Shown piece after piece: positions 54,809 to 63,512 of a stretch of 64,000 nt of DNA. This DNA is from an uncultured Clostridium sp. (GTDB lineage: Bacteria > Bacillota > Clostridia > TANB77 > CAG-508): positions 31,496 through 95,495 of the forward strand of contig USGY01000003.1 in assembly GCA_900554365.1 (NCBI GenBank), given 5' to 3'. Both the position numbers and the translations under genes were made by a program. The notes under the pieces are model-generated. The model made no database searches. It was not told the origin of the DNA and saw only the letters and a program-made list of their open reading frames with translations. How positions within the stretch are numbered: position 1 is the first letter of the stretch; each line of letters starts with the position of its first letter.

Positions 54809-55804
54809 TTGTCAAAAAAAATAGAAGATAATTTTAATCCATATAATATATCAAATAAAGAAAATAAAGAATCAATAGATGAGATGATGAAAAGAAAAAA
54901 AGCTAGAAAAAGAGAAAAAAATATACAACAAAGAAAAAGAATTGAAAAACAAGATGATCTTGATTTTGAAACAGATACTGTAATTCAAATGACAAACAGA
55001 AATAACAAACAAAAAGAAGAATTGCGAAGAAAAAGAAGAGAAAAAGAAGAAAGAAAAAGAGAAAAAAAAATAAAGAAAATAAAATTTATAATAAAATTTG
55101 TTTTATTAATAGGCATAATTGCAGGAGGAATAACTTTTGCTTTAACCTCACCTATTTTTAACATAACAGACATAAAAGTAGTAAACAATAATAAAATACC
55201 AAGTGAAACAATAGAAAGCTTATCAGAAATAAAAACGGGAGAAAATATTTTTAAATTTTATAAAAACAAAGTAGAAGAAGCTATTGAAAAAAATCCATAT
55301 ATAGAAAGCGCAAAAATACATAGAAAATTACCAAATGTGGTAGAAATTGATGTAACAGAAAGAGTTGCAAAATATAGTGTTGATTATATGGGAAAATATG
55401 CATATATAAACACACAAGGATACATATTAGAAATTTCAGATGATAGCCAGTCATTGCCTATAATTCAAGGGGCAACAACGAAAGAAGAAAGTTTTGAACT
55501 TGGCAGTAGACTAAACAATGATGACTTAGAAAGACTAGAAGATGTTATACAAATAATGGATGCAACAACGGAAAGTGGATTAAATAACGAGGTAACAAGT
55601 ATTGACATAAGCAATAAAAACGAATATAGTATATATCTAGAAAAAGAAAAAAAGAAAGTACATATAGGAGATACAAGTGATTTAAGTAATAAAATGCTTT
55701 ATGTACAATCAATTATTGAAAAAGAAAAAGATAAAGAGGGAGATATTTTCGTCAATGGTGATTTAAATAATGGATTTAATCCATATTTTAGAGAAAAAGT
55801 ATAA
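54809..55804 (+). CDS. ftsQ: Cell division protein FtsQ/DivIB
   Basis: Divisome scaffold protein with POTRA domain. A very basic cytosolic tail (KKARKREKNIQQRKRIEKQ and REKEERKREKKIKKIK), one helix (FIIKFVLLIGIIAGGITFAL), then FNITDIKVVNNNKIPSETI and NPYIESAKIHRKLPNVVEIDVTERVAKY. TTG start 8 bases after AAAGGAGG. 331 residues. Sits between murA and DUF881 genes, the usual place. Confidence 0.93.
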   Translation: MSKKIEDNFNPYNISNKENKESIDEMMKRKKARKREKNIQQRKRIEKQDDLDFETDTVIQMTNRNNKQKEELRRKRREKEERKREKKIKKIKFIIKFVLLIGIIAGGITFALTSPIFNITDIKVVNNNKIPSETIESLSEIKTGENIFKFYKNKVEEAIEKNPYIESAKIHRKLPNVVEIDVTERVAKYSVDYMGKYAYINTQGYILEISDDSQSLPIIQGATTKEESFELGSRLNNDDLERLEDVIQIMDATTESGLNNEVTSIDISNKNEYSIYLEKEKKKVHIGDTSDLSNKMLYVQSIIEKEKDKEGDIFVNGDLNNGFNPYFREKV

Positions 55805-55818
55805 AGAAGGTGAAATGC

Positions 55819-56535
55819 TTGAAAAATAAAAAAATGATTGCAATGGTTTTAGGAATAATGTGTCTTTTATTAACAGCAGGAATTTTTATTCAAATAAGAA
55901 CCGTAAAAAGTAACAATTCAACAGTAAGCAATAATTATGAAGAAAACAACTTAAGAGCTGAAGTATTAAAATATAAAGAGAGATATGACAATAAATACAA
56001 AGAATTAGAAAAAGCAGAAAACGAGCTAGAAAAAGAAAGAGAAAATTCAACTAAAAATGATGGCGATCTAAAACAAAAAGAGGAAGAAATAACAAATGGA
56101 AACAAAATAATAGGATTATCAGAGGTAACAGGATCAGGAGTTATTGTTACTTTAACCGATAGCAAAAAAGACATAAGCAGTAGTTTAAATCCTAGTGAAT
56201 TGGTTGTGCATGACTTAGATGTTTTAAGTGTCATAAATGAGTTGAAAAATGCAGGAGCAGAAGCAATATCAATAAATGATCAAAGATTAACACCTAATAG
56301 TGGAATAATTTGTGGTGGGAATATTATTGATGTTAATGGAGAAAAAGTTGGAGCACCATTTGTTATAAAAGCAATAGGACTTCCAGAGCAATTAGCAGCA
56401 TTAAATAGACCAGGAGGATATTTAGTTAGATTAAAAGAATATAGCATTGGAGTAGAATTTAAAAAATCTAATAATATAACAATTCCAAAATATACAGGAA
56501 CTTTAACTTATAAATATGCGAAATCAGACCAATAG
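55819..56535 (+). CDS. DUF881 family protein 1
   Basis: 238 residues from TTG 55819 (AGAAGGTG upstream). Helix (MIAMVLGIMCLLLTAGIFIQI), a coiled coil (KYKERYDNKYKELEKAENELEKERE) and the DUF881 core with GSGVIVTLTDSKKD, VHDLDVLSVINELKNAGAEAISINDQRL and IKAIGLPEQL. Family proteins (YlxW/YlxX) lie near ftsQ and sbp in Firmicutes; a division role is proposed but not proven. Paralogous to the next gene. Confidence 0.88.
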   Translation: MKNKKMIAMVLGIMCLLLTAGIFIQIRTVKSNNSTVSNNYEENNLRAEVLKYKERYDNKYKELEKAENELEKERENSTKNDGDLKQKEEEITNGNKIIGLSEVTGSGVIVTLTDSKKDISSSLNPSELVVHDLDVLSVINELKNAGAEAISINDQRLTPNSGIICGGNIIDVNGEKVGAPFVIKAIGLPEQLAALNRPGGYLVRLKEYSIGVEFKKSNNITIPKYTGTLTYKYAKSDQ

Positions 56536-56547
56536 TGGAGGAAAGGC

Positions 56548-57303
56548 ATGAAAGAAAAAATAATAAATAAATTTAAGAAGATTAAAAAAGGAAAAATAGT
56601 AATGACAGTAACTATTGCAATAGCATGTTTTGCTTTAACATTAGTAATGACAATGCAATTTAAAATAGTTAATGAAACAGATATTACATCTATAGATAAT
56701 ATGAGAGAATCTGAATTACGTACAGAACTTGCAAATTGGAAATCAAAGTATGAAGATGCAGATAAACAATATCAAGAAACAATTTCCAAAATAAATGAAT
56801 ATCAAAAAACAAAAGAATCAAATGATGAAACAAATAAAGTTATGGATTCAGAATTGCAACAAGTAAATATGGGATTAGGAAAAACAGATGTAGAAGGAAA
56901 GGGAATTATAATTACAATAAAAGATTCAACAGGTACGAGTGATGAAAATGATACTGAATCAAAAACAGTATCTGCATCAAATTTACTTATAATTGTAAAT
57001 GCATTAAAATTAGCAGGAGCAGAAGCGATATCAATAAATGATCAAAGAATTATAAATATGAGTGATATTGTTGACATTGGTTCAGTGGATGCAAGCTTTA
57101 TAAAAGTAAATGGTCAAAGAATCTTATCACCATATGTAATAAAAGCTATTGGTGATCCAACATATATGGAAAGCTCTTTAATAGGAAATGGTGGAGCAAT
57201 TGACACTATGAAAAAAACTGGACAAGATGTTACAATTGATAAACCAAATAATATAAAAATTCAAAAATACAATGGTGAAATAAAAACAAAATATATTCAA
57301 TAA
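56548..57303 (+). CDS. DUF881 family protein 2
   Basis: 251 residues, same architecture: one helix (VMTVTIAIACFALTLVMTMQ), coiled coil (LRTELANWKSKYEDADKQYQETI), then the core (GKGIIITIKDSTG, LIIVNALKLAGAEAISINDQRI, YVIKAIGDPTYMES). Identical AGAEAISINDQR phrase as its neighbour indicates tandem duplication. GGAGGAAAGGC precedes the ATG. Confidence 0.88.
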   Translation: MKEKIINKFKKIKKGKIVMTVTIAIACFALTLVMTMQFKIVNETDITSIDNMRESELRTELANWKSKYEDADKQYQETISKINEYQKTKESNDETNKVMDSELQQVNMGLGKTDVEGKGIIITIKDSTGTSDENDTESKTVSASNLLIIVNALKLAGAEAISINDQRIINMSDIVDIGSVDASFIKVNGQRILSPYVIKAIGDPTYMESSLIGNGGAIDTMKKTGQDVTIDKPNNIKIQKYNGEIKTKYIQ

Positions 57304-57315
57304 AGGAGAATAAAA

Positions 57316-57726
57316 ATGGTATTTATAGCAATATTAATTGGTTGCGTTATAGGAGCTCTAATAGGAATGAATGCTCCAATAATTTCATATACATATTCAA
57401 GTTATTTAGCAATTGCAATAATAGCAGCGTTAGATTCTGTATTTGGAGGAATTACATCAGTAATAAAAAAGCAATTTGATTTAAAAATATTTGCAACAGG
57501 ATTTTTTGGAAATGCAATATTAGCAATCCTATTAACAATATTAGGTCAAAAACTTAATGTAGATATATATTTAGCAGCTATAGTTGTATTTGTAGGAAGA
57601 ATGTTTGTAAATTTAGCTATTATAAGAAGATACTATGTTGATAAATGGTCAAAAATATTATCAAAGGGTAAATCAAAAGCTAAAACAGCAGATCCAGAAG
57701 TAAATCAAGAAGTTGAAAACAAATAA
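57316..57726 (+). CDS. sbp: Small basic protein Sbp (DUF1290)
   Basis: 136 residues, three or four membrane helices (VFIAILIGCVIGALIGMNAP, YLAIAIIAALDSVFGGI, FGNAILAILLTILGQKL, YLAAIVVFVGRMFVNLAIIRRYY). Matches the conserved small basic membrane protein located upstream of ftsA in Firmicutes. Function unknown; likely division related. Confidence 0.88.
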   Translation: MVFIAILIGCVIGALIGMNAPIISYTYSSYLAIAIIAALDSVFGGITSVIKKQFDLKIFATGFFGNAILAILLTILGQKLNVDIYLAAIVVFVGRMFVNLAIIRRYYVDKWSKILSKGKSKAKTADPEVNQEVENK

Positions 57727-57740
57727 TATAATAAACGTAC

Positions 57741-57798
57741 AATAGAATTTGTTACAAAAGCATTACAAAAATGTTACGAAAATATAACAAATTCTATT
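57741..57798 (+). repeat. 14-bp perfect inverted repeat at the ftsA promoter
   Basis: AATAGAATTTGTTA (57741-57754) and TAACAAATTCTATT (57785-57798) separated by 30 bases; the right arm overlaps the -35 of the ftsA promoter by two bases. It could be a terminator stem for sbp or an operator. Confidence 0.7.
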
Positions 57799-57825
57799 GA
57801 CATTTGTCTAAAAATGTAATATATA
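57797..57825 (+). promoter_or_regulatory. Promoter of ftsA-ftsZ
   Basis: TTGACA (57797-57802), 17-base spacer, TATATA (57820-57825). Confidence 0.7.
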
Positions 57826-57863
57826 TACACATAAAGAATTTAATAAAAAATGGAGGAATTAAC

Positions 57864-59093
57864 TTGGCAATAGGAGATATCATAGTGGGTGTCGACATAG
57901 GGACAAGTAAGGTATGTACTGTAGTTGGAGAAGTAAACAATTTCAGTCAAATAGAAATTATATGCAACACCTCATATAAATGTAGCGGACTAAAGAAGGG
58001 AAAAATAATAAATGAAGACGAAATAATATTAAGCCTTGCAAAAACAATAAAAGATGCTGAAGATGAAACAAATTTAAAAATAAATTCTGCCTATGTAACA
58101 ATTCCTGGTAAATATGTAACAATAGTACAAAATAGTATAACCAAAGAGGTAAGAGACAAATATGCAGGAATTTCTGTAAGAGATGTTCAAAATGCTATCA
58201 TGCAAGTAAAAGATATAGAAATACCTGAAAATCAAACATTAATAGATATAGTACCAGATAAAATTACATTAGAAAATGGAACGGTAGTAACAGATCCAGT
58301 AGGAAAGCTAAGTTCTGAATTTACAATAAGTGCACAAGTAATGTTAGCAGAAAAAGATTATGTAAGACAATTAAGCAATATATTTAAAAAAGCTGGATTA
58401 GAAATAGATGGAATAGTACCAACAACATTAGCTGAAAGAAATTTAATATTAGATACTAACGAATTACATGATAATATAATGCTTCTAGATATAGGAGCGG
58501 GAATTACAGATATTGGTGTATTTGAAGGTTCAACATTCTTATATACTAATTCCATTCCACTAGGTGGAGACACAATAACAAATGATATAGCACTTGTACT
58601 AAATATATCAGAAGAAGAAGCGGACAAGTTAAAAAGACAATATGGATTAGCTTTAAAATCTTTTATAGATAATGATAATGATATTATTTTAAATACTAGA
58701 AAAGATAACAATAAAAATAAAATAATAAAAAGTTCAGAATTAATAGAAATAATAGAAGCTAGAATTGAAGAAATGTTTTCTATAGTTAATAAAGATATAA
58801 CAAGTCATGGACTAAAACAAAAAATCAATAATGTTATATTAACAGGACAAGGTATAGTTAATATAAATAAAAGTGATGTAGCGGGAAAAATAAATTTAAA
58901 TATACCTGTAAAAATATCAACTGGAAGAGCAATAAGTACTGTAAAGCCAATGTATAGAACAAGTTATGCACTTGTTAGATATATAGCTGCAAGACCATTT
59001 GCTAAAACAGTTTCTAGCAATATAGACACACAAAGTGATGAAAGCTTTATAAAAACAATTTTTGAAAAAATAAAAGAATTTTTTTATTCATAA
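57864..59093 (+). CDS. ftsA: Cell division protein FtsA
   Basis: Actin-fold protein tethering FtsZ to the membrane. 409 residues from TTG 57864 (GGAGG 7 bases upstream), beginning AIGDIIVGVDIGTSKVCTVVGE, with MLLDIGAGITDIGVFEG, NSIPLGGDTITNDIA, NVILTGQG and a C-terminal amphipathic tail (FIKTIFEKIKEFFYS). Followed by ftsZ. Confidence 0.95.
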   Translation: MAIGDIIVGVDIGTSKVCTVVGEVNNFSQIEIICNTSYKCSGLKKGKIINEDEIILSLAKTIKDAEDETNLKINSAYVTIPGKYVTIVQNSITKEVRDKYAGISVRDVQNAIMQVKDIEIPENQTLIDIVPDKITLENGTVVTDPVGKLSSEFTISAQVMLAEKDYVRQLSNIFKKAGLEIDGIVPTTLAERNLILDTNELHDNIMLLDIGAGITDIGVFEGSTFLYTNSIPLGGDTITNDIALVLNISEEEADKLKRQYGLALKSFIDNDNDIILNTRKDNNKNKIIKSSELIEIIEARIEEMFSIVNKDITSHGLKQKINNVILTGQGIVNINKSDVAGKINLNIPVKISTGRAISTVKPMYRTSYALVRYIAARPFAKTVSSNIDTQSDESFIKTIFEKIKEFFYS

Positions 59094-59177
59094 AAGTTAT
59101 TAATTTTAGATAATAAATATATGTAAATAGGGGAATAGTAAAAAACTTGTTAAAATAAGAAAGGGAGGAAAATCTAA

Positions 59178-60302
59178 ATGATGGATTACAATAATAATGA
59201 AGATAACAATCCAACAATGATGGATGGAACAGCTACAATAAAAGTTATAGGAGTAGGTGGAGCTGGAAATAATGCTGTAAATAGAATGATAGAGGCTGGA
59301 ATAAAAGGAGTAGACTTTATTGCAGTAAATACAGATAGACAAGCTTTACAAACATCTCAAGCTAAAACAAAAATCCAAATAGGAGAAAAATTAACACGTG
59401 GATTAGGAGCAGGAGCAAATCCTGATATTGGAGCACAAGCAGCAGAAGAAAATAAATCAGAGGTTGCAGAAGTATTAAGAGGAGCAGATATGGTGTTCGT
59501 TACAGCCGGAATGGGTGGAGGAACAGGAACAGGTGCAGCTCCAGTAGTTGCAGCAGCTGCAAAAGAAATGGGAATTTTAACAATTGGTGTTGTTACAAAA
59601 CCATTTACATTTGAAGGTAAAAAAAGATTATCACAAGCAGAACGTGGAATTGAAAGTTTAAAAGGAAAAGTTGATACATTAGTAGTAATACCAAATGATA
59701 AATTATTACAAATTGTAGACAGAAAAACATCAATAATAGATGCTTTTAAAATGGCTGATGATGTTTTAAGACAAGGTGTTCAAGGTATATCTGACTTAAT
59801 TGCTATACCTGGTCTTGTAAACCTAGACTTTGCTGATGTAAAAACAATAATGCTAAATCAAGGAATGGCTCATATGGGTGTTGGTAGAGCATCTGGAGAA
59901 AACAGAGCTGAAGATGCTGCAAAAGAAGCTATTCAAAGTCCATTATTAGAGACATCAATAGAAGGTGCTAAAGGAGTTATTATAAATATAACAGGTGGTG
60001 AAAGCTTAGGACTACATGAAGTTAATACAGCTGCTGAATTAGTTCAACGCAGCGTAGATCCTGAAGCAAACATTATATTTGGTACAGTAACTGATGAATC
60101 ATTAGGAGATGAAATTCAAATTACTGTAATTGCAACAGGTTTTGAAGATAAAGATCAACCACTTTCTGGTATTGGAGATAGTTTAGGAACAAAGAAATGG
60201 GAATCAAAAATAAATTCAATTCCAGCAAGCTCAGAAAGTAGCTCATCACAAAACGATTTAGATATTCCTTCATTCTTAAGAAAAAACAGAAATAAAAACT
60301 AA
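59178..60302 (+). CDS. ftsZ: Cell division GTPase FtsZ
   Basis: Tubulin-like GTPase forming the Z ring. 374 residues: IKVIGVGGAGNNAVNRM, FIAVNTDRQAL, tubulin signature GMGGGTGTGAAPVVA, NLDFADVKTIM, and the C-terminal FtsA/SepF-binding peptide DLDIPSFLRKNR. AAGGGAGG precedes the ATG; a second ATG lies one codon later. Ends at a terminator. Confidence 0.99.
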   Translation: MMDYNNNEDNNPTMMDGTATIKVIGVGGAGNNAVNRMIEAGIKGVDFIAVNTDRQALQTSQAKTKIQIGEKLTRGLGAGANPDIGAQAAEENKSEVAEVLRGADMVFVTAGMGGGTGTGAAPVVAAAAKEMGILTIGVVTKPFTFEGKKRLSQAERGIESLKGKVDTLVVIPNDKLLQIVDRKTSIIDAFKMADDVLRQGVQGISDLIAIPGLVNLDFADVKTIMLNQGMAHMGVGRASGENRAEDAAKEAIQSPLLETSIEGAKGVIINITGGESLGLHEVNTAAELVQRSVDPEANIIFGTVTDESLGDEIQITVIATGFEDKDQPLSGIGDSLGTKKWESKINSIPASSESSSSQNDLDIPSFLRKNRNKN

Positions 60303-60305
60303 AAC

Positions 60306-60348
60306 AAAAAAGAAATAGTCGAAATACATCGATTATTTCTTTTTTTCG
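60306..60348 (+). terminator. Terminator after ftsZ
   Basis: GAAATAGTCG/CGATTATTTC stem (one G-U) flanked by A and T runs. Confidence 0.85.
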
Positions 60349-60358
60349 CATATAAGAA

Positions 60359-60391
60359 AAGACAGCTTTTTTAAAATATGAAGAGTATAAT
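60359..60391 (+). promoter_or_regulatory. Candidate long-spacer promoter of spoIIGA-sigE
   Basis: AAGACA (60359-60364), 21-base spacer, TATAAT (60386-60391). The Bacillus spoIIG promoter has a 22-base spacer and depends on Spo0A, so this may be equivalent; no clear 0A box is visible next to it. Confidence 0.4.
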
Positions 60392-60409
60392 ATTTTAGCA
60401 GGTGATGAA

Positions 60410-61297
60410 ATGACAATTTATATAGATATTGTACTAATTGAAAATCTGATAATGAATTATATTATTTTGTTAGCCACGGGAATAATAGCAAAAGAAAAAA
60501 TAAAACATATAAAATTAATATTGGCAAGTCTGTTAGGAGCGATATATACACTTATTGCATATGTAAATATATTAGAAATATATACTAATTTTGCGTTAAA
60601 AATATTGTTATCAATTTTAATTGTATACATAGCATATAATCCACAAAATGTAAATAAAATGTGGAAAATGCTATTGCTATTTTATTTAACATCTTTTGCA
60701 TTTGGAGGTGCGGCATTTGCATTAATATATATTGTAAAACCAAAAGATATATTGATGAAAAATGGATTATTCTTAGGAACATATCCTCTAAAAACCATTA
60801 TATTGGGAACTGCAATTGCATTTGGAATTATAATAACAGCATTTTCCATAGTAAAAAGCAAAATAACTAAAAAAGATATAATTTATGATATAGAAATAAA
60901 AATGAATAATAAACTAATAAAAACCAAAGCTCTTGTTGATACAGGAAACATGTTAAAAGAACCAATATCTAATATGCCAGTTGTAGTAATTGAAAGAGTA
61001 CTTCTATATAATTGCGTACCTAAAGAAATATTAAATAATTTAGATTCTATAATGGGAGGTGATTTCGAAAAAGTACCAGATAGGATACAAAAAGAATACA
61101 TATCAAAATTAAAGCTTATACCATTTGCATCATTAGGAAAAAGCAATGGAATGTTAATAGGAATAAAACCAGAATATTTAAAAATTATAAAAAAAGATGA
61201 AACTATAGAAGAAAAAAACATAATTTTAGGAATTTATCAACAATCATTAACAAAAAAAGGGGAATACCAAGCTTTGATGGGCATGGAATTTATTTAA
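60410..61297 (+). CDS. spoIIGA: Pro-SigE processing protease SpoIIGA
   Basis: 295 residues: five membrane helices in the first 150 residues and a C-terminal aspartic-protease-like domain with KTKALVDTGNMLKEP, where DTGN holds the catalytic Asp. SpoIIGA cleaves the pro-sequence of SigE at the sporulation septum in response to forespore SpoIIR. GGTGATG precedes the ATG. Followed by sigE at 33 bases. Confidence 0.93.
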   Translation: MTIYIDIVLIENLIMNYIILLATGIIAKEKIKHIKLILASLLGAIYTLIAYVNILEIYTNFALKILLSILIVYIAYNPQNVNKMWKMLLLFYLTSFAFGGAAFALIYIVKPKDILMKNGLFLGTYPLKTIILGTAIAFGIIITAFSIVKSKITKKDIIYDIEIKMNNKLIKTKALVDTGNMLKEPISNMPVVVIERVLLYNCVPKEILNNLDSIMGGDFEKVPDRIQKEYISKLKLIPFASLGKSNGMLIGIKPEYLKIIKKDETIEEKNIILGIYQQSLTKKGEYQALMGMEFI

Positions 61298-61330
61298 AAG
61301 TACTAAAGATAATTTGAGGAGTTGATTTAA

Positions 61331-62069
61331 ATGAATATAATAGATTTGATAAAAACTAAAATAGATACATTATGTGCAAAATATTTAAATGAAAACAATG
61401 AAATAGAATATTTGCCTATATTTTATATAGCTGGAAGCCAGACTCTTCCTCCGCCACTTTCACCAGAAGAGGAAGAAAAAATGATAAAAAAATTAACTGA
61501 AGAAAATAATCTTGAAGCAAGACAAACTTTAGTCGAAAGAAATTTAAGACTTGTAGTTTATATAGCTAAAAAATTTGAAAATACCGGTATTGGAATTGAA
61601 GATTTAATATCAATAGGAACAATAGGGCTGATGAAAGGAGTAAATACATTTAATTCAGATAAAAAAATAAAACTTGCAACATATGCATCAAGATGTATAG
61701 AGAATGAAATATTGATGTTTTTAAGGAAAAGTAACAAAATAAAAGGAGAAGTATCAATAGATGAACCATTAAATAAAGACAGAGACGGAAATGAACTATT
61801 GCTTTCAGATATTTTGGGAACAGAACCAGATATTACTTCAAGGAACCTAGAAGATGAAGTAGACAAAAAATTATTAAGAAATTCTATTGAAAATTTGAAA
61901 GATAGAGAAAAAAACATCATGGAAATGAGATTTGGATTTAAAACAGGAAAAGAAAAAACACAAAAAGAAGTTGCTGATGAATTGCGGTATATCACAAAGT
62001 TATATTTCCAGATTAGAAAAGAAAATAATAAGTAAAATGAAAAAAGAAATATCAAGCAAAATCGGGTAA
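61331..62069 (+). CDS. sigE: Mother-cell sporulation sigma factor SigE, requires +1 frameshift at CGG 61985
   Basis: The first 218 codons give the pro-sequence with the IFYIAGSQTLPPPLSPEEEE processing region, region 2 (NLRLVVYIAKKFENTGIGIEDLISIG) and region 3/4.1 (KDREKNIMEMRFGF). Region 4.2 begins QKEVADEL, then the zero frame meets CGG at 61985-61987 and goes into unrelated residues until 62035. Skipping the C restores GISQSYISRLEKKIISKMKKE, the normal recognition helix, and ends at 62069: 245 residues, close to Bacillus SigE (239). Without the shift the -35-binding helix is lost. Identical signature to cwlD and rarA. Confidence 0.9.
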
Positions 62070-62079
62070 TATTATATAT

Positions 62080-62107
62080 GAATAAAAGAACCGAATTTGG
62101 AAATACT
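62080..62107 (+). promoter_or_regulatory. Candidate forespore (SigF/SigG) promoter of sigG
   Basis: GGAAATACT (62099-62107) fits the SigF -10 pattern GGNNANANT exactly. GAATA (62080-62084), 14 bases upstream, resembles SigF/SigG -35 elements. In Bacillus sigG is first read by SigF and then by SigG. Confidence 0.55.
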
Positions 62108-62140
62108 TTAATAAAGTAAATTCAAAGGAGGTTTTTCTTT

Positions 62141-62914
62141 TTGATAAATAAAGTAGAAATATGTGGAGTTAATACTTCAAAGTTACCGTTACTTAGTAAA
62201 AAAGAAAAAGAAGAGTTATTTAAGAAAATAAAAGCAGGAGATGAAGAAGCAAGACAAAAATTTATAAATGGAAATTTAAGACTTGTACTAAGTGTAATTC
62301 AAAGATTTTACGGAAGAGGAGAAACAGCAGATGATTTATTTCAAGTTGGATGTGTTGGATTAATAAAAGCCATAGATAATTTTGACTTAAGTCAAAATGT
62401 TCAATTTAGTACTTATGCAGTTCCGATGATTATAGGGGAGGTAAAAAGATATTTAAGAGATAATAATAGCATTAGAGTAAGTAGGTCAGTTAGAGACTTA
62501 GCGTATAAAGTAATACAATGTAAAGAAAGATATTTAAAAGATCATGGAAGAGAACCTAAAGTAGAAGAAATTGCAAAAGAACTTGGAGTTGAAACAGAAG
62601 AAATAGGATTCAGTATGGATGCAATTCAAGATCCTGTTTCACTACAAGAACCAGTATATAGTGATGGTGCAGAAAACATATATATAATAGATCAAATAAA
62701 AGATAGTAAAAACACAGATGAAGTATGGACAGAAAAGATGACGATAGAAGGAGCTTTATCAAAGTTAACTGAAAAAGAAAGGACAATAGTAAATAAAAGA
62801 TTTTTCGATGGAAGGACGCAAATGGAAGTTGCAGAAGAAATTGGAATTTCTCAAGCACAGGTATCACGATTAGAAAAAAGTGCAATAGAACATATAAAAA
62901 GATTATACAAATAA
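62141..62914 (+). CDS. sigG: Late forespore sigma factor SigG
   Basis: 257 residues from TTG 62141, with AAAGGAGG 9 bases upstream. The N-terminus INKVEICGVNTSKLPLLSKKE is diagnostic of SigG. Region 2 is NLRLVLSVIQRFYGRGETADDLFQVGCVGLIKAIDNF, and region 4 ends EVAEEIGISQAQVSRLEKSAIEHIKR. No frame problem, in contrast with sigE. Directs late forespore genes. Confidence 0.97.
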   Translation: MINKVEICGVNTSKLPLLSKKEKEELFKKIKAGDEEARQKFINGNLRLVLSVIQRFYGRGETADDLFQVGCVGLIKAIDNFDLSQNVQFSTYAVPMIIGEVKRYLRDNNSIRVSRSVRDLAYKVIQCKERYLKDHGREPKVEEIAKELGVETEEIGFSMDAIQDPVSLQEPVYSDGAENIYIIDQIKDSKNTDEVWTEKMTIEGALSKLTEKERTIVNKRFFDGRTQMEVAEEIGISQAQVSRLEKSAIEHIKRLYK

Positions 62915-62977
62915 CATATATTAATAGAACTAATAATAAAATTTATTATAAAATAGATTAAAGATTGGAGAATGAAA

Positions 62978-63214
62978 ATGGGGGACAAAGGATTAGATTT
63001 TAAACATAAAGAAGTTATAAACATAACGAATGGAAAAAGATTAGGGTATGTTCAAGATGTATGTGCTGATTTGGAAACAGGAACAATAACGCATATTATT
63101 GTTCCTGGCTCTAATAAGATAATAAACATATTTGCGGGTAATAATGATATTGTAATTCCATGGCAGAATATAAAATGCATAGGTGATGATTTAATACTTG
63201 TTGAAATAAATTAA
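62978..63214 (+). CDS. ylmC: YlmC/YmxH-family sporulation protein
   Basis: 78 residues, PRC-barrel-like: GLDFKHKEVINITNGKRLGYVQDVCADLETGTITHIIVPG, ending IPWQNIKCIGDDLILVEI. The family sits after sigG in Clostridia and Bacilli; function unknown. ATG 62978 is 7 bases after TTGGAG; the ATG at 62972 is too close to that site. Confidence 0.9.
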   Translation: MGDKGLDFKHKEVINITNGKRLGYVQDVCADLETGTITHIIVPGSNKIINIFAGNNDIVIPWQNIKCIGDDLILVEIN

Positions 63215-63226
63215 AAAATAAAAAAA

Positions 63227-63269
63227 TGTCGAAAAAAGTATTGACAATAACTAATAAAAATGCTATTAT
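63227..63269 (+). promoter_or_regulatory. rRNA promoter P1 with adjacent 0A-like box
   Basis: TTGACA (63241-63246), 17-base spacer, TATTAT (63264-63269). TGTCGAA at 63227-63233 lies 7 bases before the -35 and matches the Spo0A-box core. Confidence 0.75.
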
Positions 63270-63344
63270 AAATGAGCATTAAGAAACAAGGAAAAAACAC
63301 ATAGAAAGACATATAAAAAAGTTTAAAAAAATCAAAAAAATGTG

Positions 63345-63373
63345 TTGACAAAATGCAAAAAAGATGGTACTAT
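63345..63373 (+). promoter_or_regulatory. rRNA promoter P2
   Basis: TTGACA (63345-63350), 17-base spacer, TACTAT (63368-63373); the start region AAATGAGTACTTAA resembles P1. Confidence 0.75.
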
Positions 63374-63512
63374 AAATGAGTACTTAACAACAGACAAAAA
63401 TAAGAGAAAAAACATAAGAATTAGTAATAAAATATAACATTACAAATCTAAAATACGTTAGTTACTAGTTTTTTATTTTGCCTCAAAAATACTTTTTAAA
63501 AAAAATAAAAAA

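Noticed and set aside
60300..60410. Spo0A box before spoIIGA
   Set aside because: TCGAAATA and TTCGCATA are visible but neither fits TGNCGAA well.
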